Shown piece by piece: positions 29,741 to 41,273 of a stretch of 45,876 nucleotides of DNA. The stretch comes from Sphaeroforma sirkka. Taxonomy: Eukaryota > Opisthokonta > Ichthyosporea > Ichthyophonida. Position 1 is the stretch's first letter. Each line of letters opens with the position of its first letter. The DNA is taken from the NCBI GenBank assembly GCA_001586965.3, contig LUCW03000552.1, positions 1-45,876 on the forward strand, read 5' to 3'. The position numbers were made by a program, and so were the translations under genes. The notes under the pieces are model-generated. The model searched no databases. It saw nothing but the letters and a program-made list of their open reading frames with translations, and had not been told where the DNA came from.

Positions 29741-30094
29741 AATATTACAGATGGGAATTAATCTCGGAGCCGAAGTGCCGGGAGTACGGAAACATCATTA
29801 TAGAAAATTTCTGATGGGCATAAGGGCATCCTTAAATATCGGAGGAGTACAATCTAAACGTATAAGGCCAAAGATTACAATGAAAGCCACGATCAGTTGA
29901 AGACGTGGCGACACTGCCTTTGGATTGGATCATAGATTAAGTGAGAACCTTTTTCACCTTAAAAGGTGTTTTTTTAATGGCTCAAGGATTACGAGTTCAA
30001 TACATATAAAAGCAGGGACTCGAATCAAATAATTGATAACTATTCACTTAAAACTTAAAAACACTTTAAGATGCTTTTATAGTTGAGAACAATA
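29741..30094 (+). repeat. 3' LTR of copia X (plus strand)
   Basis: AATATTACAGATGGGAATTA to TTGAGAACAATAA. This is the reverse-complement partner of 27702-28045 with moderate divergence and a TATA-like ATATAAAAGC near 30004. Sequence beyond it differs from the other copy, consistent with one being a 5' LTR and the other a 3' LTR. Confidence 0.8.
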
Positions 30095-30175
30095 ATGAGG
30101 AGTTCTGTGACAGTGTGACTAACAGGGCACACAGTCCACGTAGTGCACGTAGTCTAGCACGCACCCCACACACAG

Positions 30176-30292
30176 TAGAACATTCACACTCACAACATTC
30201 ACATTCACAACGATCACATTCACAACGATCACGATCACAACGATCACATTCACAACGATCACATTCATAACAATAACATTCAACAAATTCAA
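30176..30292. repeat. 18-bp tandem repeat (CACAACGATCACATT type)
   Basis: Around six imperfect units of CACATTCACAACGATCAC/CACGATCACAACGATCAC. No gene is associated. Confidence 0.8.
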
Positions 30293-30367
30293 CAAATGCA
30301 CAATCTAATCAGCTGACGGCATCGCGTCTCCAATCAATGACAGTTACAGAAGCAGCGAAGTCGACGA

Positions 30368-31080
30368 GTGGTTGGAAGAAAACACATGAGCAAAGCGCTC
30401 ATATCTAACATAATATATATATATAGTAGAGCACATACGCTAGTTTCAAGTGCACTGAAACCCGCTAGTAACAAAATCGTAGCACAAGATGGAGACGACA
30501 ATAGTAGGCGTAGCGAGGCTACTAGTTTCACACTAGCTAATAGTTTTTTACGAAGATGTCTGATTGACGAGGACGAAGAGGGTAGACAAAAAGCACCAGA
30601 TACACATATAATAGTTAACGAGCGTGATGCATTGGCACTGGTAAACCAAGCAAACACAAACTCACCATCGATATCAAACACACTAGCAAACACACTAGCA
30701 AACACAAGCTTACCAATACATGCCAATAATGACCCTCCACCACCTGCAAACAATCCCCCACCCCCTGCAAACAATAGTCCCCCACTACCCCACTACCTGC
30801 AAACAATCCCCCACCACCTGCAAACAATCCCTCACCACCTGCAAACAATAGCCCCTCATCGCCAGCAAACAATGCAGCTACAGCACGTGGCGGGAAAGCG
30901 AGTGCAGATGCGAGTAGTGGGAAAGCGAGTGTCACTTATGCAAGTGGTGGGAGAACGAGTGCATATGCAAGTGGAGAGAGTGCGCGTACAGACAAGTGGT
31001 GGAGAAGCGAGTGCAGATAGTGGGAGAGCGAGTGCATATGCGAGTGGTGGGAGAGCGCGTGTATAGGAAGTGGTGGGAAT
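30368..31080 (+). pseudogene. Low-complexity open frame upstream of DIRS-like RNase H (possible gag remnant)
   Basis: The 232-codon frame has an ordinary N-terminal part (FTLANSFLRRCLIDEDEEG, NERDALALVNQANT) followed by Pro/Asn repeats (PPPPANNPPPPANN, 30735-30850), then a minisatellite of about 24-27 bp (GTGGGAGAGCGAGTGCATATGC type, 30880-31075). In the shifted frame this encodes Gly-Arg/Lys-Ala-Ser-Ala repeats. It is not a recognised family. Its place before RNase H suggests a gag-like or linker region of a DIRS-type element, with the RT missing between. Confidence 0.4.
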
Positions 31081-31086
31081 GAACGT

Positions 31087-31760
31087 GTGGACGTAATAGT
31101 AGGGAATAGTGCTTTGAACACATCTGTGGCAGACGCTGTGGCAAATGTTTTTCCAGAGCCCCTGTCATGGGAGAGAGTATCCCCACTTATGGTTAAGATA
31201 CACACGCTACCACTACACGGACCGGTCTACCATCATGTCATAATCAAGCAAAACGTCCGTGATGCAGTAAAAAAATGGTGCATAACACTCAAGTTATGGA
31301 ATGGTACTCGCCTCCTCGCACGCCCACACTTGGATGTTCACTGTTATGTAGACGCATCCACAGGCACAGGCGGAGATGGCATAGTAGGAAACTGTCAATG
31401 GTTCAGCATCTCTTGGCAACCACATCATAGCTACCGCTGCCCAAGCTCACAGGAACAAAACCATTGTTCATCAATGCACCAGAGTTACTAACTATAGTGC
31501 ATGCAGTAGCCAGATTTGGAGCCAACTGGCGGGGCCGCACAGTGACCATACACGGTGACAATCTTCCAGCATGCCAAGCGTTGAAAGAAGAGAATCGGAA
31601 TATGTGGAAATGCACAGGTCCCTTGAACTTTTAGTCATGGCCATGATTGAAATACCTTTTGCTATTCATGCTCAGGCGCAATATATTCGAGGAAAAGACA
31701 ATATAGCAATATAGCAGCTGGCGCAATTTCCCGTGGCATGATGCAAGAGGCAAAGCTAGC
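31087..31760 (+). pseudogene. DIRS-like retroelement RNase H
   Basis: The frame 31087-31491 reads VRDAVKKWCITLKLWNG, the segment before RNase H in DIRS/Ngaro pol, then VHCYVDASTGTGGDGIVG with the first catalytic Asp. After a frameshift near 31420 it reads LTIVHAVARFGANWRGRTVT, then IHGDNLPACQALKE and RGKDNIA near 31695, which match the second Glu/Asp and final Asp blocks. There are multiple frame breaks. No integrase or LTR is seen. A tyrosine recombinase lies about 400 bp downstream, which decides for DIRS-type rather than gypsy. Confidence 0.72.
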
Positions 31761-32130
31761 TCAACCGAACACGAGGAGAGCGCCGGAACCTATACACTCA
31801 CTCGTGTCACACAGCGAAAATTTCCAGCTACCAACAACGCCCGATCTCTAGGAGCAGGTATTATTTCCCGCACTACGCCCATTCCTAAATCAGTTACGTT
31901 GGATCAGATTTTGGGCGACTACATGTATCGCTATATTCGGCATCCTGCGTATATCCAAAGTCACAGTAGAGGATACATACGAAGTTTATAGCGCAAACGT
32001 ACACGTTTCACGGAGAGGTATTACACATGAAAATTCGCATATTGTATTTCGCCTACCCATGTCTAAGGCGTGTCTAGTCTCGCACTACTGTCCTAAATCG
32101 GTGACGTTGGATCAGATTTTGGGCGACATT
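31761..32130 (+). other. Decayed DIRS-like interdomain region with internal duplication
   Basis: No intact frame. CCTAAATCNGTNACGTTGGATCAGATTTTGGGCGAC occurs at about 31884-31920 and again at 32091-32127. The first copy translates as PKSVTLDQILGD. This could be a segmental duplication inside the recombinase N-terminal region. Confidence 0.5.
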
Positions 32131-32473
32131 AGAGCAAAATACAAATCACCTATTTTCAATTGAGAGTATCGCATGCAGTAAAAACGAATTCAAACGGGAC
32201 ATGAAAGAAGCCATTACCGCAGCAAACCTGTACATGAAGGGATACAGAGGCCACAGTTGTCGCATTGGTGGTCTCACTGCGCTCAAGGACGCCGGCGCTG
32301 AACCAGGTGAAATCGTTGCCGCCACAAAATGGAAGTCACGGGCATACATTGGATACTGGTTTGAATCCGGAGCAGAAAAAGCTAAGGTGAAAGGAAGGAT
32401 GCCAGATCCACCAGCCTTAACATCTCTCGATGGCCTAATGATCTTGAATTGTATGGGTGCGAGCGGTTGGTAG
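32131..32473 (+). pseudogene. DIRS-like tyrosine recombinase, C-terminal catalytic part
   Basis: The frame reads AITAANLYMKGYRGHSCRIG then GLTALKDAGA and TKWKSRAYIGYW. HSCRIGG (codons from 32252) gives the HxxR box of tyrosine recombinases. W-K-S followed 5-7 residues later by Tyr matches the end of the catalytic domain (Tyr near 32355). The protein ends at TAG 32473. The N-terminal part with the first catalytic Arg is not recognisable in the decayed sequence upstream, so it is a remnant. Together with the RNase H this identifies a DIRS/Ngaro-class retroelement. Confidence 0.75.
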
Positions 32474-34488
32474 GCAACGGCAAGAGACAATATTGGCGTG
32501 AGCGACGTAGTGAACTCTGACCCTGACGGTAGTGATCTTACCACCCTGTATGAGTGCCCCTGTATAGGCACTCAACAGCTAAAGACTGTGCATATCGCAA
32601 AGTGATGAGGGATACACTAAGCGAGCATAACAGTCTGTGGGAAGATCACTGCAAGATTGGGAAAGGTTCGACTACGTAGTAACCTTTTGCCACAAATTCG
32701 TACAGTGTTCATTATATTTACATGTACATACTGTATTAGATTATTTTAAAACGTATTTATTTACCATAATTGGCGGCATACTTTGCCTTCTGACTCTGAT
32801 GAGTCTACATATTTATTTATGACTTACTGTTATTATTTTTGTTTTTATCAGCGTGGACATATCCGCCTCTTACATCACATCATAGGATCAGCATTAAGAA
32901 TTTCAAAAATAAGGTTATGTAGTTCCAACTCGTATATTTAGAGCGATAGGACAAAATGTAGTACGTATTTACATACATATTTATTTGCACATGATGTGCA
33001 TTTGCGGAGCGTATATATCAGACGGTGTGAAGGTGCAGACATCTACCTCCTGCTATTAATGTGACACCATACGACTATAGTACGAAAACGCCATTCATGG
33101 TTCTAGTACCGTAGGCGATCTTCACCATACGTATGTAAAAAGAATATACTATTTAAAAAGTGTGTATTCAGGCACACTGGCCGAGACTAAAACAAAATAG
33201 CACATATATTCAAGTATATAAACAAACTACAGCTTATACCCACCCCACGTATTCAATTGTGAAACCGTTTAAGGCTTTCCGAATCGGACTAAATGATAAC
33301 ATACGAGTCCTTAAGAAGGCAACTTGTTGAGAAATAGGAAATTAGCAATAGGTTCAAGTACCCGAAAGGAGAAACAACCTAAGAGATTATCACAACAACT
33401 CCTCAAAACCTGTTCCTTGCTCTCACCTCAGTACCTCCAGCATAGTCTAGTATTCAACTTCTTGGTTCGTGTAATATTGTAGCCTATCTAAGGATACGTG
33501 CTGGGATTCTTCAGGTTTCGCGTTTATATGCGCACAACTTGTCGTCTACCTACATACGGTTACTATATATGCTGGGCACATCGTTACTTTTAAATGACTT
33601 GAAATTACTGTCTGCCATATATATATATATATGTATATATATTTGCCGTATCTGGTATACAATGGCGAAGATATATAGTTTTAAATTAGTTCCACAGCTA
33701 AGCCCCCACGGCGTCTCAACTTTCAAAACAGTAAGCGCTTTACAGCCTATTTGCTATTTCACTCAGCACAATCACGAACTATTTGCTGCTGCGGCTACGA
33801 TGGGTTTACGGGCCCACACCGAATAAATGATGGCTGAAAATCATATCCCAACTAGATTGTTCGCTTTATTGCTGAATGGGCGGTCATTTTCAACATCTTG
33901 AGCGTGTAATACCGGTTCTCTTGATCTTATCTCTTCATACTTAGTTTATATCGCTCTAAGACTATGGTGATGGAATACATCTACATAGTACGCCCTTCGA
34001 ATATAGGTGGACCCGTTTATTGCGTAGCGGTGGAGGATTCACTCCGGCATCGCTTGGCAACCGCGAAGCAACAAAAGGTAACGAAACTTAGCGCGAAAAT
34101 GATATGATATTCAATTTTTTTGTGTGAACGGAGATGACTCACGGGACTAACGCATGCATGATTGCGTGCAAATGAATAATTTTTTTGAGTACGTAGTACG
34201 TAAATGGTAAGTATCGGCAGTGTAGATATATAGGTATATATAGTAATAAGTGATTCTTCCATTGAATGTGCATATGATAGTGTATGCTAACACTTTGTTG
34301 CGTGTAGCAGGACAGACAAAATTGACACCTTGGTATCCTAACTGGATTTCCATACAATACTTCATCTTATGCTAGTATAGGTATGTCGAAAAAAAGACAA
34401 GGCAGCAAGGAGAACACCCACTTTCATAAGCGTAAAAGCGTGGAATGCATTGTATTCGGCGGGACTCTGATATTGGAGTGTGAGCACA
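32474..34488. other. Intergenic region between DIRS remnant and uridylyltransferase 3' end
   Basis: I see no gene. Open frames here (for example 33539-33826) are short, cross a (TA)n tract and show no domain. The 3' untranslated region and polyadenylation site of the minus-strand gene should be here; an AATAAA on the minus strand is at 34020-34015, about 470 bp after the stop codon. Confidence 0.5.
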
Positions 34489-35711
34489 TCACATCTCAGC
34501 GTGTTTCTGGTGCGCCTTAGATTCCGACGGGTATTGGCGATGGGTGCTGTGTTGCCCAGGTTTACGCTTCTGTAACGAAGAGAAGGGTGGCGGAGAAGTA
34601 TTTTAATTGGGTGCGTAAGTTGAGCAACCGTCGGAGGCTTTAACTAAAAAATAAGTGTTACTTCACACGTCTAGATTAAGAATCAGTGGCAAGCCAGAGC
34701 CAAAACAACACGCACAAGTAAGAAATGATAATGGTAAAAATAAATGCGTGATATACAGTTCTTACCGGGCGCTGCATAGTGTGCTGTTTGCGCTCTCTCG
34801 TCGCACCGTCATGGTCGCCCTCGTCGTCACCGCTGCCTCGGAGTTCGCGGCCGTTCGATCGGAACTCTCGTGACAACTGCGAGTGCTGTTCGTATCCATT
34901 GACCTGTCTTACACCCACCCCAGAGGACTGGTTGTTATTCCTACCGTCCCTATCCCTACCAATGTCTCGATCTCTGTCTCTGGGCCCATTGGAACCGCCT
35001 CCCCGACCGCGGGCGGATTGATTATACCCACCGACATTGCTGTTGTTATTGGGGTTGTTACTATTGTTACTGTTACTGCCCGGCCCCCCCGTAGCCGGAT
35101 TATAATTACTAGTTTTGTTACTATTGGGATTGTTGCCATGGTAATTTGGATTCCCCGAACTGTTATTATACGAATTCCCACCCCCATTCCCACCTTTGTA
35201 ACCCGATCCATAAGTCATGAGTGGTGAATTGTGGTGTGAATTAGGATTGGAGCTTCCCTTCCCGGTGGGATATCCGCGGACGCTCAGATTGCTGTTACTG
35301 CCGACACGATCTCGGTTGTCGCGGTCCCTGGGACCTCTATCACCGCCTTCGCCGATGTTGTCACCTCCTCTTTGAGCGTTGCTATTGTACCGACTGCCAC
35401 GTTCACTTCTCTGCACATCGTGACTGTTTAGTGAGGCGGATCTCTGGCCGTGGGCGTGAGATGAGTTGTTGTTGCGGATGCCTCGCTGGGGCGAGTTCTG
35501 ATTAGCCGAGGCGTTGCCCCTGTCCAAATTTCGGTTGGGCGAGTGCGAGGATATGCCTGCGCGTTCGTTGGCCCGTTTACTAGATAGTTTACCGTCTCTG
35601 TCACGGCTGTAAGGTGAAAATAGGACAGAAAGCCGTGGCAGAGAAGTGAGAAAGGAAGATGAATCCATGCCACTATGATAATTGGTTGATAATAATCCAT
35701 ATTTCAAGCAT

Positions 35712-35754
<43 letters not shown>

Positions 35755-38700
35755 ACAAATACTCTAAATCAATCGGTATAGTGTATAAAAAGAAGACAAG
35801 AGACTAATTCGAAAACTCTTCCAGCCATTACTACGGTTGATCTAGAGACAATGCATAAGCGATATCAACATTTGAACTCATGAGGATGTCCTGCATAGCT
35901 ATTTACATCTTATTGTGGAATGATGTACTTACTTTGAATGTTTCTCCTTGGGATTGGTGTCCTCGTACATAGCACACAGATCATCTAAAGTGCCGCCTGA
36001 GGTCAGCACTCGCGAAGCTCTCATAAACTCCCCGCGGATGTCGTACAAGCTATTATAGCCGACACGAAGATATCAGTTTAAACGCGAAAAAGATAAGAGG
36101 AAAAAAAAATTATACGAGCAAACTTACGATATATAATTTGACAAGTCCCAATACAGATAAGCATACAATATACTATCTAATAAATTCATACACAACATAT
36201 AGTTTAATAATATACGAATACATACATACGTACATATGCAAATACATATCACATATACATACACACACACACACACAATATATATATATATATAGCAAAC
36301 TGAACTCACGTGTTGCGATCTGCCACGCGTCCCAAGTTGTGGGTGGTCTCGAAGGGATCTTCGATGCACATCCAGTATCGCACATTCCGTTGGCTGTTCT
36401 TAGGTGTCCACTCTTTGATCTCCTTGCTGATGGCTGTGCCTTTGCGCACACTCACGACGTGCTGGAGAGGCATTATGAGGTGATGTAGAAGACGTTCAGG
36501 TGATGATGGTGTTGAGCGCGAGTGGTACTTGTACACAAAGGAGAAAGGATTATGTGAACGATATTTGCAAAGAAAAGTGTACAGGCACGCGTATGCAAGA
36601 GATACACAACTGCGTACACCACCAACGGTATACTCATGTTCGCCAATAGACTTGCTTTCATTTGCGTCTTTGAGTGCTAGCAACAACAACCGGAATGCAC
36701 ATGTGTTTAGTACTGTTAGTAAGCTCGTACGATGTCTTCACCACGAAGATCACGGACACACACAACTTCTGACCAGCACACAAATCTGGCGATAAATAGA
36801 TCGCATCCGAAATTCTTACCCTCCCACGTACATACCTCGTGATAATTAAAGTTATATGCAAAGTGGTGGAAGAATCCAATGATCGTGTCGATAATCAGCT
36901 CGTTGGTCGTACTGCCCGGTGTCTGGGCTTCCACCTCTCGCTTGACCTTGGCCGTGTACTCCTTGGCCGCATTCACATCCTTGAAGTAATAGCAGTCAAA
37001 CCCATCGATGCGAACCAACGGCTTTCCACTTGACCGCACACCCTCAGTGACGCGTTCCTTGCCTCTGTGGCGGTGGTGATGACCGATTTTAGTATTGTTC
37101 GTACTGGTATTGGAATTGGTAGTGGCGCCGTTGGTAGGGACCCCGGGGGCTCGGTTGCCGATAGCTCCGAGGTTCGAGTTGTTGCCACTCACCCCAATGT
37201 TCGTATTGTCATCCATCTCCGGGTTGGTGGCGGTGTTCGTGTTTGGCGGTATATTAGGGTTGTTGTGGTGTGAGTTATTCGCGTATTCGACCAAGTTGCC
37301 TGGATCCCCTTCCTCTTCTTCGTCCGACGACTCGGAATCACTGGCTTGGGCCAGTTGCGCTTGGCCCTGTGCGTCCTGTCCAGTGAATGACATTGAATAG
37401 TGGTGAGCAAAGCTTGTGAGAATATGACGTATTGCTTGGAAAGTACTAAAAATAAAGGTTGATAAGTGATACACAACGGTCAAATGCAGTACATAACGGT
37501 TGAAAGCAATACATAAGGTTGGAATGTATTGAATAATAATGCAATGTACTGTATAGAAGTTGGAACGTATAATTTGAGTACTGTTTGAATGAGTAACAAA
37601 GTAATAGGTTGGGTAATTGGGTGTATATCATTACCCTCATATGGATAAGAAGCCATAAGTACATGGACCTCTAATGGTGGGTATACAACTATTCATCACA
37701 TCGCTTGTACATATCCCCAAATAACTTGGTACTGGTTACGATACGAAGACCACGCGATGGGGCCCGAACAGTTCGAGGCATACAACAGAAAGATATCTAA
37801 AATCTAGACTTTGCTGCAAAACGGAACATAAAAAAAAACGTTGGGCGAATCCTTATATGACAGCCCACAGGGTAACTAAGAAACCCTCTCGCAGCTATAG
37901 ACGACCAATAAAGCTCACGTACCTTCGTCCAAAACATGGCCTGGAGATTGGGCAAGATTGGGGGTTGACTACACGCTTGCAGGTAGTATATGCACAGTAG
38001 CACATACGCATAGCTGCTCAGTGTTCCCAGATAAGGCTCATTGATATTGCGCTGCTTGGCCCAAAACTTGACAAACCGAGCCAAAACCACCAGTGTTTCG
38101 TCCACTTCGCCGTAGGTACGCAGGAACTCGGTGTTATTAACAGCCAAAAAGTTGTTGAGGCAGATATCCACGGCCATACCGCTATCTCTCTCCTATCGTT
38201 GGTGTGTGCGTTGGTGTGGTTGAATTAAACAAACGAAGAGATGCACCTCACAAGACAACGTAAAGCATATCAAAACACAGTAAATCGAGAGAGATTCTAT
38301 TCAAGCTGAAGAAAGTAAATATTCCCAATTTCTCCTCAACAAAAACCATATATACATACATATCTATCTACATTCTATCTACATTCTATCTATCTATATA
38401 TAGATATATATATATTTATATAATCATCTCAATAGGCCTATCTTCAATTCCAAGTTTGGAACAGGCATACCACAAATTGTAAATATAATCAATAAAAAGT
38501 GATTCTAACTAAGCGTCCATAATGTTCTCATTCCTCCACAATCCATGTCGGATATAACCGCTCCCCTATATGAAACAGGAAAATTCTCGACACTGAGCAA
38601 ACAAACTTCGACTTTAATACACTCACCTTGAACTTCACAATCGGTACCCGCGTGCCAGGAAGGGGCAAAACCTCAGTATGGCCTTGCTCCTCGAGCATCT

Positions 38701-41141
38701 CAGCCAAGCGTACGATAACGTCTGTGTTAGTCTCCTCTTCGCTCAAGCGGTGGAACAGACACATGTCCACATCTGCACCTCTAATACCGAACTGATTGCC
38801 CGACGAGCCGTACAATCGTACATAGGAATCCGCCCACTCGTTCTTAACTAAAGCGCCGATACTCTGTGAATTGGAATATAAAGTTTGGGTTTTGGGGTTT
38901 GATATTTAGGGGGTTCGAGGTTTAGTGTTCCTAAATAGAGCTTTGGAGTTTGGGTATGATGGTTTAGTCTGATGGGTGCGTGGGTGTTTGTGTCTGTGCA
39001 TACACGAAGATCTGAAAGTGATTCGTCAATATAGCCGATATACATTATTCGTGCAATTGGAGTGGTTCTTGCATATACACATATTGATATAAATAGGCAC
39101 CAGAGACCCTTTGTACATAGTGGATGCTTGCGTGTACATAGCTACTACATACACAAATTCAAAAGAACAAGTTTACACAAGCAACACAACATAAACACTT
39201 ATTCACAAACATACACGCGAGGCCATACAGCTGCGCATCATACAATTCACTCGCGTACCTGCATGAGCGTTTCCTGTAATGCCAAAGCCTCGCGCACTCA
39301 TAGCCATCTGCTGTAGCTACAAGCCTTGTCGTCAGCGACAACTTGTGTGCAACACAACTAATACGTCCCCACATCTTGGCACACAAACACATACTCAAAG
39401 AATCACACAGGCGAGCACACGAATATGTACGATAAAACGCACTCCCGTACCTGTAGAAGTGTTTCGCGCAATGCCAAAGCCTCCGGCAGTGGGGCCAGAC
39501 GCTCGCTCATAGCCAATAGTTGCTGCTCCAGCCCCTGTCTGTAGTGGGTGCTCAACTCGGGCACGGGTTTGATGGGTTGCTGCTGGAATTGCGGAGCTGG
39601 CCTGAGATTCTCATCGAACTGATTGGTCGTTCTATTATTAGAATTGGAGTCCCGGTCGGATCTGTCACGGTTGCGAGTATCTCGCACGCGCTCTCGCGTA
39701 CGACCGCCCTGTGAATTGCGGTTGTTCTGCGTTCTGTCTCGTTGTGATGGCGTGGCTGCAGGTGTGATATGGGACAAATTGGATTGAGAAGTGGAAGTGG
39801 AAGTGGACGTGGACGTGGAAGTGGAAGACGGGAGTATGAACAAATTGAGTAAGAAAGCCGATTGGGTAACTCTGATGTGGGACAAATTGGATTGGAAAGT
39901 GAAAGTGAAAGTGACAGCGGAAGCCTGTAAATTAGTACAAAATGGATAGGACAACAAGCGCGACAGCTGTGATATGGAGCAAAGTGTATGGGGTTCTGCA
40001 AGTGGGTGACTACAACTTGGGGACAAATTCGATAGAAACGCAAGCGAGAGGACGGTTATGAGATGAAATATATTGAATAGCAAAATTGAGTATCTCTGAT
40101 TTGGGACAAATTGATGGGAAAGCAAAGTGATTAAGTTGTATGAACGTTGTGTACTCGCCATATCTCGGCAATAGATTCTACACAAGGAACGTGCGATCTT
40201 TTAGAATCTTTAGTATTAGTCATTGACAAACCGTGGTCTGGCATGTGTAAGTCGCCATCAACAAACAGCAGCGATGTTATCCACAAATAACCAATATATA
40301 TATATATATATATATAGCGCAGGCACCACAATAATCGATTAATCGCACACGAACACAGAAATGCCACAGATAGCTACATATACTGACAACACAGACATGC
40401 CTTTGAAACAAAGAAAGATGCAGGAAAATTAAAACATATACACGCGCGATCTGGTATGAGTAAGTCAAAGCTATCACAACCAGACAACACTTTGAACTCA
40501 CAACACTGCTAGCAGTGCCCATGTCTTTTAAGCATACATAAATACTGAAGGTGATTATGAATTTGTTCAGTCTACTGAGTTGACTGTTACTTATCACGGT
40601 AACAAATTTGGCCAAGTCCATAATACTTTTAGGGAAATATAACGGACAATCTTCGTACAACCAAAGAATGACTGACCTACTCAGCACCCTGCAATACTCG
40701 TAAACCTATTGTGTACCACCTACACACCTTGTCCCGGTTCGCGTTTGCCGTCGTGGGCTTCGCTGAATCCTCTATCTCGGTTGTTGTCCCCATACAGACG
40801 CTCCCTGTTGTTCTGAGTGTGTGCAGGTGCATGGCCGTATACAGCCCCTTGACCACCCATGAGCCCCTCCGATATAACACCAACGTTGTTGTTGTTGTTG
40901 TTACCGCTGTTAATAGCAGAGCTTGATTCGCGTCTCGAGCCCATGTAATTGATGTTCATGTTCGAGAAGGGCCCGGCCAGGTCGGTACTCGAGGCGGCAC
41001 TACCACCGCCTCTGTGTGGCGAAACAGCGAGTAGAGAATTAGAATGTATGCAAATCAACAAAACTCACATAGATATACAGGTATATATTTATATATGTAT
41101 TAATAGTTATATGCGTATATCAATATATATATAAACACACA

Positions 41142-41202
<61 letters not shown>

Positions 41203-41221
41203 GTATAAATGTAAATATATC

Positions 41222-41273
<52 letters not shown>

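Noticed and set aside
30176..30292. Regular short repeats that could be taken for a CRISPR-like array
   Set aside because: Units are contiguous 18-mers without unique spacers, in a eukaryotic context; this is a simple tandem repeat.
33539..33826. 95-codon plus-strand frame
   Set aside because: No domain, crosses a (TA)n tract, no splice or start context; treated as chance.
34381..34644. Alternative last exon from the TTTTTTAG acceptor, open for more than 80 codons
   Set aside because: Possible but less likely: it has a hydrophobic, unpatterned tail unlike the neighbouring region. The downstream acceptor has a better pyrimidine tract and gives a basic low-complexity end. cDNA would decide.
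34676..35758. 360-codon minus-strand frame beginning in an Ile-Tyr run, as an independent gene
   Set aside because: It starts in the intron 11 (TA)n array. The real coding part is exon 12 (35606-34766), supported by the TTACAG acceptor, phase match and GTAAGA donor.
39403..40185. 260-codon minus-strand frame read as a longer exon with a hydrophobic, Ser/Thr-repeat N-terminus
   Set aside because: The phase of the preceding exon fits only the acceptor CTGCAG at 39756. The upstream part is pyrimidine-rich intron sequence.
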